NCBI GenBank assembly: GCA_013407085.1
Contig: JACCGJ010020635.1
Location: 124,001-188,000 of the forward strand
DNA from: Atriophallophorus winterbourni
Taxonomy: Eukaryota; Platyhelminthes; Trematoda; Plagiorchiida; Microphallidae
Direction: 5' to 3'
Length of the DNA: 64,000 nucleotides
Positions 54,001-63,795 of this stretch are shown in pieces; position 1 is the first letter of the stretch, and each line of letters starts with the position of its first letter. A program made the translations under genes and the position numbers. A model generated the notes under the pieces. That model was not told where the DNA came from and made no database searches. It worked only from the letters and a program-made list of their open reading frames with translations.

Positions 54001-57000
54001 GAAGAGACAGGAGGCAAAATATAGAATCCCGATAGTGGCGCTAGTCACGAATGTTTGTGGAATCAACTTGACGATATATCGTGTTACTCACATCCCATCC
54101 CTTGCATGTGAGCACCACTATATATGGAAATTTATTAGCGCCTCAAGTGCTTGGCAAGAAATCCCATTGTGGTTCTTTGTAAGAACCCATTTTATTGTGT
54201 CATTCAAGTATACCTATGTTCAACTTGACGATATTTGCACGTTTAAAGAAGATCGACGCTTTCTTTAGGGCTAAGCAAAAGGGGTGAAACCATATAGGTC
54301 ACGTGCTACATTAATATCTAACTGACATTACATGTCAGAGCGTGTTTAATCTTAAGCTTCGTTTAGGCCAATGGACCATGTAGAGGATGACGAGAATCGC
54401 TTCTTCACGGGGATAGTTGAACTATAATATCACACTATAAAAGCTTGTTTACTTACCGAGCATTTTCATCCGAATATTCGACGGAGCGTTGCAATTAGGG
54501 CAGTTCACTTTGAAGTCCAACACTTCTTCTTTCACATCCAGTTGAGGATTCTCGGTATTGGTGACTCCAGACGGTTCGCCAGATTCAGCTGCAGACTTCA
54601 GTCACGATTGATGCGAATAAAATTACGGGGTTGTTAAAGCACACTAAACATATAAGAAATTGGTCTAGCATATGTTAGATAACAGAGCATCAAGGGTATG
54701 TGGTAACTGTCTGGAACGGGTAAAACGATAAGCGAGACTAACCAAGCGACCGAAACATGTAACTCGAAATTTCACCAGACTGTTCGCGAACAAATGCTAT
54801 CTACAATTTCAATAAACTACATATAATACACGCTTCACATTGATTGAGACGCAAACTTATAAAATACCAACCACCTGATTTCACGCTCGCCGTTTTATAG
54901 TGCACTTGCTGGTTCCAAAAATTGTCATAGCCGGAGGTGGCAGTGGGGATAAGCTCCCACTGTTTATAAAATTCTCCCATATGGCATGCGTCTCAAATAG
55001 ACTCTGACAACCAAGTCTAGCTTGTGGCCTGCATGAGTGGCTCCCCGAGCCCGGCGGAACTGCTTCTACCAACAGGAGAAGGGGCGAAGGCGAGTGACTG
55101 GCGCCTGAAAACCAGTTTGCTTCGGGCAGATGGAGCTCGTTAGCCTGGGAGGGCTTTTTATCTAAGGGAAGGAAAACCCTGATTTTAGACCTCCGTTGCC
55201 TTGCGGGATACCCGATCGCGGGAAAGGCTTCGGGAGAAAACCCTGAGGAAAAACCTGGGACAGAGTCTGGTAGACCACCTCTTTCTGGCAACTCCCTGCT
55301 GCCTTGCAGGTCGCACTTGGTTGTGCAAAGGCTAGAAAAGCTGACTCGAACAAACGCCGAGTAGTGCTGGGGACGCCGCTTTGTACCCAAATCCCCAAGA
55401 ACCTTAATTGAAGCCGACTCATCCTGCAGGAGATATTCGCACAAAAGTAAGTGCACTTACTGGCTTTTGTACAATTTTTTACTGGTATTCAATTGGGAAT
55501 TGTCGTTAGCCCCGTACTGATAAGAAGAACAAGTAGACAGTATGTATGAATAAGATGCTTCGTGTACCACACGTGGGGGGGTGAGATACTGTCAAAATTT
55601 TCATGCTTAGGTAAACGTGCATGAATGGGGAAGTGGGAAGTATTCGTATACACAGCTCCGCACAGCTGGTGATCAATTTGAGGCGCTGCTGGTAGCACAG
55701 TACAACAATAAGGTACGATTGCAGATCTGCGTATCGACTAGGCTATAACCGTGATAACAAATATCATATGAGCCTTGGAAGGGACACCAAAATGACCAGC
55801 TACAATAAAAACGAAAAGGAAAATTGACATTGTGGACTCAACGAAACAGAATCCATACTTGTTGTGATTACTTGAACCCGCATGTAGCGAATTTCAGTCC
55901 GTGTGTAATTCGAAAAAATACTCGACGATTGGTTTTATTGCAGCCAGAGCATTCCGCATTGATGTGAAATCGCTCAGCACCATTTTGCATGGTTATATGC
56001 GCCAAGAATGAACTGTAACCTTGATCAACCTAGTGGACAACAAACGTCTTTGGAAAAAAACGTAAATTTACTATAAATCAACCAAGCGAAACCACGAAAC
56101 AGTTGATCTAGGTCAAGCGGTTCAAAATAGTTCTGTTGCTAAGTTATGATTCAATAATGTTGAAACGACAGCGTGAAAGAACATTGAAATTTGCGCATTA
56201 GTAAACGCATAGTATGTACGTATGTACCTATGTATGTATGAAATCACAAGCCTGATCTAGGCAAACTGGCGCACAGGCAAAGACTGCACATGAGCTAAGA
56301 TAGTTTCAGGTTGGCTAGGCCTAGTCACATATGGGAATGAGGCTGCGAGACTCCAGCGTGTCTCCTCATGCTCATGACTACCGGTGACATTTCATAGTAA
56401 AAGAAAAAAATATTGAAAATCATTGTATTCGAAGGACAAATTATTTGATAATTTACCGTTGAAAGACCGTCGCCGAGATTGGAAGATGTTTGTGGTGGTG
56501 GTGGTGGTGCGGGGGTATCGAAGCCGAGAGAAGCATTCTGTTCGACATTCCGTTTGTAATAGGTCACACTGAGTTGTGGATCATCAGCGGGAGCCAATAA
56601 ATTTTCGACGCATCCGTTCCCAGAAGGGTCGTCCAAAATCTGATTGGTGTGAGACAAACAATGGCAACTTTATTGAAATGCACTGGTAACAAAAAGCTGC
56701 CGTGATGTTGGGCCTACACCTAGCGCGTAAAACCTCCGTCTCTACGACTTATTTTAGACATAATTTGAATATATTAATGTTACGCAATATAAATAATTAT
56801 CAGTGTTATTCTTGGACGACATTTGCTTCCATTAAACTTTCATTCTGTGTAATATATAATACAAAGAGAAAAAACACCACATCGCATGCAGTGAAATTAT
56901 AAATCAAGCTGCCCGGTTTCTTTTTTACGCGTTAGCTTTTCCTGTTTCATGTCAATTGCTAATTTGTCTGGCTAAAGACTTGTACTCAAAGATTATGATG

Positions 57001-60000
57001 GCGGTAAAACTGCAGTCAAAGTGTTTGAACTTAACACGATAACACATGATAACAAGAGTCTGAGGTCACCTAATCTTCATCAGATCTGGAGCCAGTGTCA
57101 AGCAACATGAAGTGAGAAATTCAGATAAACAAACCCGTAAAAAAGAAAGCGGGAAGCGAAATGCGTAAAAAGTTGTTTGTTTTTATAGTTTTGGGTTGTT
57201 GTATCATATGAGACAACGACTTAGAATTAAATAAATTGACACACGATAAACTAAATTGGCGCCACTGACTTCGGTTTGAAGAAATATCGCGTACAGTTTT
57301 TTAATCAACCATTAGGTGAACCTTTTGGACCCCACCCAGGCAAACGAATACGCCCCACTGAGCCTAGCGCTACGTGAGTTTCTTCATCCAAATTCGACAC
57401 GTCATGACTTACTTTTACTTTTGTGCGACTATCTCCTCCTGGAGGATGAGTCGGCTTCAATGAAAATTCTTGGGTACAAAGCGGCGTCCCCAGCACCACT
57501 CAGCGTTTGTTCGAGTCAGCTTCTCTAGCCTTTGCACAACCAAGTGCGACCTGTAAGGCAGCAGGGAGTTGCCAGAGAGAGGTGGTGTGCACCAAATAAC
57601 CGTCTGCCAGACTCTGTTTCAGATTTTCTCAGGGTTTTCTCCCGAAGCCATTCCCGCGATCGGGTATCCAGCAAGGCAGCGAAGGTTTAAAATCAGGGTT
57701 TTCCTTCCCTTAGATGAAATGCCCTCCCAGGCTAACGAGCTCCATCTGCCCCAAGCAAACTGGTTTTCAGGCGCTAGTCACTCGCCCTCACCCCTTCTCC
57801 TGTTGGTAGAAGCAGTTCCGCCGGGCTCGGGGAGCCACTCATGCAGGTCACAAGCTAGACTTGGTAGTCAGAGTCTATTTGAGATGCATGCTATATGGGA
57901 GAATTTTATAAACAGTGGGAGATTATCCCCACTGCCACCCCCGGCTATGACAACCTTTGGACACGTCATGAACCTGCCACCCGATCGTTTTCCCAGGTTC
58001 TACCAGACTCTGCGAATAAGGGGCGGTATGGTATGATGAGGTTTTCTCAAAACAGGTCCCAACCATCGCAAACAAGCAAGCATTAACATATATCTCAACT
58101 TTAGGTTTCTTGGTCCCATCTCTCGTTTGCAGACATCTATAATAATAATGCGATGCTGCCATCGAATACGAGCAATCCTACACAGGCATCAGGTGTCGGA
58201 TACTGAATGCTGACGGACATTTTCCACTCGGATAGACAGGCAACTTGATGTATTATCAGAGAGAAATGTGTGTGTAAACTATAGCAGCCATTACGTGTGA
58301 CGCAATAACACGGACGTATGCATTCATTTATGAATACACACACGAATATGCATGCGGCAAGATAAATACCCGAACAAACCTCTGATGAAGAAAGCATACG
58401 AGATCACAATGCCAATAGTATTACCGAGCAGTCTGGTTTGCAGCTTTGTCATGACAAGCGTAATCCAAGAGTAACACGTGAGGCCTTAAAGGCGGCAAGG
58501 AGTTGCTCGACTGTACCCACGTGGCACGGGTGTGCAATCGTGCATTACTTTGTGCTGTGCGGCTAACACCGTGCTAAATTGATTGGCCACAGATAGTGAG
58601 CTGCATGCTGAAGCACGCTGCAGTCTCACTACCATTTCCTGTTCTTTTTTCTTCCTCATATCTATCTAGCCTGGGAAACCTGACAGTATCCTAACCCACG
58701 TGCAGTCTGTGACTGTGCGGCAATTTGCCTGGATCAGGCTTGTGGCTTCATACATACCATATACCCACGTGGCAGTCACTGCGCATATCAGTGGTAATCA
58801 ATATTGTAAGACAATGTGTTTCATAGGCACAGAAACGATGGTCTAAACTATATATCAATATAATACGCAAAGAGATCATTGCGTTATATATGTGAAAAAG
58901 AGATTCTTTCTTAGGCAGGAATGAAAAAAATCTGAAAATGACTTACGAAAGTGAACGGCTCCTTCACCAACATCATCACTCGCATGCGAGCACAGAAATC
59001 ATCCAATTTTTGAGCAAGGTCCGGTTGACATTTCTAAAGAGGTGTTTGCAAATGACGCACTGGACGTACTTTTCGTTCGGGTTGCAACGCTGCAATGTTG
59101 TTCAGAATATTCTCCAAGACTCCTTCTATCGTTGATACATCTACAGAAAAAAAAACAATCAAAGATCATTGGGAACAGGAAAAAACAAGGAAACTATATA
59201 TATATTAAATGAGGTGACGTTGATTTGTGCAGTGCCGAACCGCTATCACGATGTAATAGCACCGTATGAAAGTGTATGAATAAACTAAAGCGGATCTCGC
59301 TTCTAACCGCCGAGCGTTGGCGGCTGCAATCCGTGATGTCAATGAAGCCGACTCATCCTCCAGGAGGAGATAGTCGCACTAAAGTAAAGTAAAGTAAGTA
59401 GTAAGGCACTAATTTCTCATGACCGTGAAAGAAAATAATGGAAACATGTGGGACTACGAAAGTTACAGGTACCTAAACCTGAAATTGAACATCCAAACAA
59501 GGAACTTTCAAGAACGAGGAGAGCGAATTCACCAGAACGAAACGCTCGCGATTTTCGCAACCCCGCATCATAAAAACACTTTCTTGTTATGGTGCTTGTT
59601 AACAGGAAGCCTTAAGCGCCAATAAACATGATTTTCAGTCATATTTTTAGTGTTGACCGACATGGGTTTGGTTTTGAAGTTAGAGACTGGCCATTTTTGA
59701 CGCTGTGCAGGGTAAGGAAGTGAGAAAAGATAAACTTGTTTTCTATATCTACAGATAGTTTAGAAGTAACAGGTGATAAGCGGACAGCAACTTTCGATTA
59801 TACGAACAGGACAGGTTTCACACTCGTGAAACAAAACCACTTGAATTGTCTTCCTTAAAAATCTGCGCTTGAGCTGAAGAGACAAACCACTCTGACGACA
59901 CAGATGCCATTCCTCATGCCGGAATTCTCGGTATATAAAAGTGCACTAGGGTTTAAAACAATCAACTTAACGTATAAAGCAGCTTACATCGCAATTGTCT

Positions 60001-60021
60001 CGTTATCAAAAATTAGTACTG

Positions 60022-60059
<38 letters not shown>

Positions 60060-60874
60060 TTTGAAAACGTGGCAGTTGTGAGGTAGAAGGCTAACTCGAA
60101 TAGAGGTTGCTTCGGCATTTGTGTATGAATCATCAATCTTGAGATGCGCTATCAAAACGCTGCTAGCTCAAGTCAACTGGTCAAATAAGTAGTTCGGTCG
60201 GATATTGAGTGCGCTGAAACCACCAATGATTTACCAAGCCTGAGCCAGCAGTAAAACTAGCAGGACAATCTCCACGTAGCGCAATTCATTATCGAAATCG
60301 ATCGTTTTGATCACTCAGTAGATCAACATCATATACAACGATCTACAGTATCTTAACTCACGTGCAGTCTCTAACTGTGCGGCACTTTGCCTGGATCAGG
60401 CTTGTGCTTTCATACCATACCATACAACGATCTACCTTAATTGCATGCACGCGGCAACGTAGTGCCGACTTTAAGTGAGCGATACAAACGCCAATTAGAC
60501 CAGATAACTTGAAACCTAATCTTCACACTTATCTGCTTCAGTGAGTGAATTTTATCAATTAGCCGTTTAATTCGATTAACTTTGCTCAGTTTTAAATAAA
60601 GAACGAACCAGAAATTGAGTAACTCACCACCGTCAGTACTAGGGAAAGAAGCATCGAGTTCTGGTATACACACGATAGACCCGCACGGACGTACAATACG
60701 ACGATTAAGATCATTCGGTTTTTCGATTTTAAGTTGGATGCGTTGTCCTTCATTTTGGATGGCGGCAGCTGGATCCAAGAGCCGATTCTCAAAACCGCAG
60801 TGAGGACACGAGAATGAGGAAACCACGACCTCGCGAAAGAAAGGGATTCTAGTAACCAGTAACCGGGTTACACC
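47879..60874 (-). CDS. ZPR1: ZPR1 double zinc-finger protein (N-terminal exon not found)
   Basis: ZPR1 has two zinc-finger plus beta-domain modules; in other animals it binds eEF1A and the EGF receptor tail and shuttles between cytoplasm and nucleus. Nine exons (60874-60628, 59140-59070, 59033-58947, 56639-56457, 54595-54457, 52601-52330, 52242-52159, 51069-51001, 48022-47879) join in phase to 431 residues plus stop. Order: end of finger 1 ([13 protein letters not shown]), first module closing with [21 protein letters not shown], finger 2 split as NCPNCNAP and [15 protein letters not shown], second module with DPAGNSYLQ and IYAPDEDPN. Human ZPR1 is 459 residues, so roughly 40-60 N-terminal residues with the first CxxC are missing; that exon lies above 60874 or beyond the window. 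Identification is firm. Confidence 0.94.
49020..49459 (-). pseudogene. RTE-like C-terminal fragments
   Basis: 49459-49208 encodes [20 protein letters not shown] and [20 protein letters not shown]; 49268-49020 encodes [19 protein letters not shown] and [20 protein letters not shown]. These are the typical post-RT region of RTE elements. One frameshift near 49240. Confidence 0.75.
49535..50263 (-). pseudogene. RTE-like reverse transcriptase fragment
   Basis: A 242-codon frame with [60 protein letters not shown] and [21 protein letters not shown] stop at the end is followed in another frame by a stretch with YADD-like surroundings lost; the C-terminus continues at 49459. The RT fingers and palm before the catalytic loop are intact. 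Confidence 0.8.
50622..50826 (+). repeat. Short interspersed repeat A, near full length
   Basis: Starts TGCAATCGTACAGTACTTC, includes GTGCTAAATTGATTGGCCAC and ATATCTGTCTAGGCC, ends TTTCATACCATACCATACC, showing the ATACC pentamer tail. Lies 175 bp from a ZPR1 exon. Confidence 0.85.
51001..51069 (-). CDS. ZPR1: ZPR1 exon (23 codons)
   Basis: Encodes [20 protein letters not shown] then [12 protein letters not shown] is a family signature. Acceptor TCTTATATCAG, donor CAG|GTGAGT. Phase 0 on both sides. Confidence 0.92.
51673..51912 (-). repeat. Two short interspersed A copies in tandem
   Basis: 51673-51840 is nearly complete (TATGAAAGCACAAGCCTGAT to GCATGCAGCTCACTG); 51850-51912 repeats only the tail-proximal 60 bp. 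Both lie in the ZPR1 intron between 51070 and 52158. Confidence 0.8.
52159..52242 (-). CDS. ZPR1: ZPR1 exon (28 codons)
   Basis: Encodes [18 protein letters not shown] and [10 protein letters not shown]; NPFxLGDS is conserved in the second module. Acceptor CTCATAAAG, donor CAA|GTGAGT. Separated from the next upstream exon by an 87-nt intron. Confidence 0.9.
52330..52601 (-). CDS. ZPR1: ZPR1 exon with second half of zinc finger 2
   Basis: Encodes [53 protein letters not shown] and [17 protein letters not shown]. The CTNC pair completes the finger begun in the upstream exon. Acceptor TCTCGTTTCAG, donor CAA|GTAAGT; enters at phase 1. Confidence 0.94.
52692..52790 (-). repeat. Short interspersed repeat A fragment
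   Basis: Tail-proximal 95 bp, diverged (CTTATCCAGGGCAAGTGTAAC, AAAAGCCTAGACAGATATAA). Confidence 0.65.
54457..54595 (-). CDS. ZPR1: ZPR1 exon with first half of zinc finger 2
   Basis: Encodes a variable Ser/Glu-rich spacer, then [20 protein letters not shown] and MKML, ending one base into the next codon at donor CTCG|GTAAGT. The acceptor CTGAAG is weak, so the 5' border is less certain than the others. Confidence 0.82.
54913..55450 (+). repeat. Short interspersed repeat B, copy 3, with target duplication
   Basis: 538 bp bounded by GTGCACTTGCTGG (54900-54912) and GTGCACTTACTGG (55451-55463), a 13-bp duplication with one mismatch. Starts AAAATTGTCATAGCCGGAGG and ends CGCACAAAAGTAA. An internal GGTGGCAGTGGGG resembles a polymerase III A box; no B box seen. 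In a ZPR1 intron. Confidence 0.88.
56228..56385 (-). repeat. Short interspersed repeat A
   Basis: TATGTATGAAATCACAAGCC to CATGCTCATGACTACCGG, 70 bp from the ZPR1 exon at 56457. Confidence 0.78.
56457..56639 (-). CDS. ZPR1: ZPR1 exon closing the first module
   Basis: Encodes [20 protein letters not shown] then [20 protein letters not shown], a run of five prolines and a Ser/Gly end. The acceptor ACCAATCAG and donor ACG|GTAAAT are both phase 0. The proline run is encoded by a CCA/CCG-type microsatellite (+ strand GGT repeats at 56492-56507). Confidence 0.93.
57070..58240 (-). mobile_element. RTE-like LINE 3' end split by repeat B
   Basis: 57070-57407 is 3' UTR shared with 48690-49020 (GCCACTGACTTCGGTTTG, GAGCCTAGCGCTACG). 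57960-58240 is the coding end with CTCTGCGAATAAGG and GACGGACATTTTCCACTCGG, matching 49030-49235. The repeat B insertion at 57408-57959 separates them. Confidence 0.8.
57408..57959 (-). repeat. Short interspersed repeat B, copy 4, with perfect 12-bp target duplication
   Basis: The 552-bp element is flanked by GACACGTCATGA at 57396-57407 and 57960-57971. The tail (+ strand CTTACTTTTACTTTT) lies on the left, so the repeat reads on the - strand. It interrupts the RTE-like 3' end, whose uninterrupted form is seen at 49000-49050. This copy defines both ends of the B family. Confidence 0.92.
58540..58765 (+). repeat. Short interspersed repeat A, near full length
   Basis: TGTGCAATCGTGCATTAC to TTCATACATACCATATACC, with a duplicated segment containing GTGAGCTGCATGCTGAAG. 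Lies 180 bp from ZPR1 exon 58947. Confidence 0.82.
58947..59033 (-). CDS. ZPR1: ZPR1 exon (29 codons)
   Basis: Encodes [20 protein letters not shown] and MLVKEPFTF. It follows the 36-nt intron; donor TTC|GTAAGT, phase 0. Confidence 0.92.
59034..59069 (-). other. ZPR1: 36-nt intron of ZPR1
   Basis: Donor AAA|GTACGT, acceptor CACCTCTTTAG. Its length is a multiple of three and it ends in TAG in frame, so retention would give 11 extra residues and then a stop. Removing it joins QPERK to KCQPD. Confidence 0.88.
59070..59140 (-). CDS. ZPR1: ZPR1 exon (24 codons, phase 1 entry)
   Basis: Encodes [20 protein letters not shown] and ERK. STIEGxLE corresponds to the TTVEGL motif of the first beta-domain. 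Acceptor TTTTTTCTGTAG. Confidence 0.9.
59341..59400 (+). repeat. Repeat B tail fragment (copy 5)
   Basis: Only the last about 60 bp: AATGAAGCCGACTCATCCTC, GGAGATAGTCGCAC and four TAAAG units. Preceded by unrelated GAGCGTTGGCGGCTGCAATC, perhaps a different element sharing the same 3' end. Confidence 0.7.
60022..60057. repeat. AT dinucleotide microsatellite
   Basis: About 36 bp of uninterrupted TA repeats in a ZPR1 intron. Confidence 0.95.
60348..60426 (+). repeat. Short interspersed repeat A, tail half
   Basis: ACTCACGTGCAGTCTCTAAC to TTTCATACCATACCATAC, 200 bp from ZPR1 exon 60628. Shows the ATACC tail clearly. Confidence 0.85.
60628..60874 (-). CDS. ZPR1: ZPR1 exon with end of zinc finger 1
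   Basis: Encodes [53 protein letters not shown] and [14 protein letters not shown]. Acceptor TTTATCAG, donor GGTG|GTGAGT, leaving phase 1. CPHC is the second metal pair; the first must be on an upstream exon. Confidence 0.93.
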
Positions 60875-60879
60875 CTGAT

Positions 60880-61420
60880 AAATGTGTAAGCAGAGTATGA
60901 TTTTAGTGAAAACGCATACAAAGAATGAAGAAAATGAAGAGTAGCAAAATAAACAGAGACCTAGAGCCAGACAAATTGATGATGGGGTAGAATATACGAA
61001 TAATCTATTATTTATAAGACGAGCGAAATCTGCTCATGGATACAATAAAGCGTTCAACGGTTTTATTATTCTACACATTTTGGTTTTTATAGTTCATAAT
61101 TATAATTTATCGATATAGCAATGATCCATCAACTACGTCACCAATGCATCCAAAATCCGAAAGCGTTCGCAGAGATATGTACGCAACAAATTGTTTCAAA
61201 TGTTGAATTAAATAAAATCATTCACCGCTGAAAATAAAGTCAACAAATTTTTGTAAACGTCGTTTTTCCATTTTGGTGTGGGTTTAAATTTATGGAATAG
61301 TAATATGGTTAAACAGTCGGTTGAAGTGCAGAACTCTTTCTATTCACGTTTGTTGCTTGGCATTGTCGCTAATGTTCCCATCCATATACTCATGTTACCT
61401 CTTGATCTATGAGGCAAAAG
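60880..61420. other. Unassigned, upstream of the first recognised ZPR1 exon
   Basis: Expected to be ZPR1 intron. No exon with a CxxC and a phase-0 donor was found here or up to 64000. Confidence 0.45.
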
Positions 61421-61424
61421 GCCT

Positions 61425-61580
61425 AAAATTAGGTAATATGCCGCACATAGAGAAAATGCACGTGGGCTGAGAGATCGTCAGATTGCCCAGGTTTAGAAAG
61501 ATATATGAGAAACAGAGAACATGGTAATCACACTGCGGTTTTCTCAAACAAGGCTTATTATCAGGTGTAATCTATCTAGG
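61425..61580 (-). repeat. Short interspersed repeat A
   Basis: Diverged copy: AAAATTAGGTAATATGCCGC, GGGCTGAGAGATCGTCAG, TTGCCCAGGTTTAGAAAG. Confidence 0.65.
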
Positions 61581-61619
61581 ATGGTAATCTGGTACGGAGC
61601 ACTGTAATAACTGATTTAC

Positions 61620-61880
61620 TACAGGTACTGAGCCTGGACAACCTGACAGTATCGTAGCCCACATGCAGTCTCTGACTGTGCAGCACTTTGCCTTGATCAG
61701 GCTTGTGCTTTCATACCATATGATAAACTGAGCTTTGTGTGAAAACACGCTGGAGTCTCACTGTCATTGTCCTTTTGTTATACCTGTTTAAGTCTGTGCA
61801 ACGTAAAAGTATCCCGGCCAATGCACAGTCTATAACTGCGCGGTACATTGCCTGGCTTGTGACTTCATACATATATACAT
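61620..61880 (+). repeat. Two short interspersed A copies in tandem
   Basis: 61620-61722 ends TTTCATACCATATG; 61740-61880 follows with CACGCTGGAGTCTCACTG and ends CTTCATACATATATACATAC. Same orientation. Confidence 0.8.
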
Positions 61881-62275
61881 ACATAGTGCACCCGTAAAAC
61901 TGTGCACCGCATGGAGAAAATCGTGCCTGATCAATACAAGCATTGACAGAAGTAATCAATTGAAGCCACTCTGCCACTCCTCTCCAGCTAGCACAGCGTG
62001 AGGATCGTTCGAACTTTATTCACGTTAAGTCTAAAAAACTTGTAATATTTAATCTGAAAAAGTAGCACCTAAATTCAGCATTGCAAAATTGTTTGTGAAC
62101 ATACTTGATCAACGCTAAGCGACATATACAATTTACAAACACTGCGATTACTAATCTGAATTCGAGAATATATTAACCATTAAAACGAAAAACATTATTA
62201 TAAGATGAAACCTTGAAATGCGGATAAACCAAAGCTTATTGAGGCCATACAGCCTTTACTTATTTAATCAAGTTG

Positions 62276-62480
62276 CTTGTGTGAAAGCACAGGCCTGATC
62301 CAGACTAAGTGCCGCACAACCATAGACTGCTTGTGGACTAAGATACTGGCAGGATGCCCAGGCATAGATGTGTGTGTGATGTGAAAGCACAAGCCTGATC
62401 AAGGCAAAGTGCCTCACAGTCAGAGACTGTACGTGGGCTGAGATACTGTCAGGTTGCCCAGGCCTAGACAAATATGACAA
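62276..62480 (-). repeat. Two short interspersed A copies in tandem
   Basis: 62276-62366 and 62380-62480 both run from GTGAAAGCACAAGCCTGATC-type tails to GGC(C/A)TAGAC. The second copy is close to the consensus. Confidence 0.82.
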
Positions 62481-63795
62481 AAGAAATAGAAAGAAAATAG
62501 AAGACATAGATAGGCTTCAGACAATGATCTTTTCGATAAAATACGGTATTTGTCTTGTAGTTTACATTGGCAAATCATTTCGTTTTAATCGCAGCGAGAA
62601 AATAGTAATCTAGGATCGAGCGAATGCCGAGTTTATAGAGATAGGTGCACGAACGTGATAAAGCATAACTCACCAGTAGGGCAAATTTATTGTAGGTTTT
62701 AAAAGTAATGAGTGTGCGTTGGAAGCTTTGAGAAAACGTTTACCTTAATAATGATAAAACGGTGGTCATTTCCCTGAAACACACAGCGTTACGACGAGTA
62801 AATAACTCGACAGAAAGACCGAAAATGACACAATTAACCTCGGACAACAAATTTAATCATGGGCATTGATCCCATGTATTTTGGTATTCCGCTTAGGGAT
62901 ACAGCATACGCCATAAAAACAGTAAATAGGTAGCGACACAGAAACGTACTGATGCGTAACAATTGAGACAGAGACTTGCCAACTCGACAACTTCCGACTG
63001 GTCATCCCCATCCCCATCTGTAGACATGGTTTGAACACTCATTTACCTCTAAAGCTGAAAATATACATTTATAGCGTTTCAAAAATTGTTGGAAAAAATA
63101 TAAAAGCACAATAAAATACAAATAATATTGAGGTCGATCTCCAAGAACCCACGAAATAGGATAAAACAGTGTACTGTTTAGTTCGTTTCACCAACCCCAA
63201 ACAAAAATAGATGCTGGAATCAAAGGACACACACATGGTTGCAATTTCATTAAGTAAATGCAGTCTTGGTGAAATCAGGAAACAAACGAATATGATGTAC
63301 TATCAATATACTCACGAAGAATTATAAAAGTGCTCGCTATCCTTACCTAAGACCACGGACTGCAGTGGTTGTAGACAAGTGCAGTACCAAATGCGTCAAA
63401 GAGTCGATAATCATGAATGAACTGTAAAATAATATTTACTCTGTCTTACTAATAATGCCCCTTTCTAAGCGAACAAACAATGAGTTAAAAAATAGGATGA
63501 AACATTATTATTGTAATCCAAATCTGAGATGAAAATAAATCTGGAGACGTGAAAATGCCGCAAATATTAAAAGCTTTCCACGTATTCACCGCTGTTACTA
63601 AAAATTAAATCTATCATTTTCCGAGGTTGTAGTAAGAGACAACCCTATTTGTGTAAAAATCTAAATATATGACACGCAGCTCTCAGATATTGACAATCAA
63701 ATCCAACATCTGGAGTGAATGAGCAGCTTGCTAGGAACCAACGAGAAGCTTTTCGCTTAAAAGAGAACAAATAATGATTTAAGTCTACGTTATTG
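62481..63795. other. Unassigned
   Basis: No repeat family of the window and no recognisable coding segment. A short TTACCT/ACTCAC donor-like set of sites exists, but none follows a ZPR1-like exon. Confidence 0.4.

Noticed and set aside
56325..56657. Frame running through the ZPR1 exon into both introns
   Set aside because: Only 56457-56639 is coding; the ends are intron sequence beyond clear splice sites.
57420..57470. GGATGAGTCGGC followed by a GAA in the tail part of repeat B, recalling the hammerhead ribozyme core found in some schistosome repeats
   Set aside because: The required CUGAUGA and properly spaced GAA with flanking stems cannot be formed; only GAUGAG is shared.
57569..58036. 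155-codon open frame within repeat B (and similar frames at 30965-31381, 44708-45091 and 54881-55456)
   Set aside because: The similarity follows the DNA repeat. Lengths, starts and ends differ between copies because of indels, and no protein motif is present.
62991..63038. KPCLQMGMGMTSRKL on the - strand, superficially like the missing ZPR1 N-terminal finger
   Set aside because: No second cysteine at the right spacing and no donor in the required phase.
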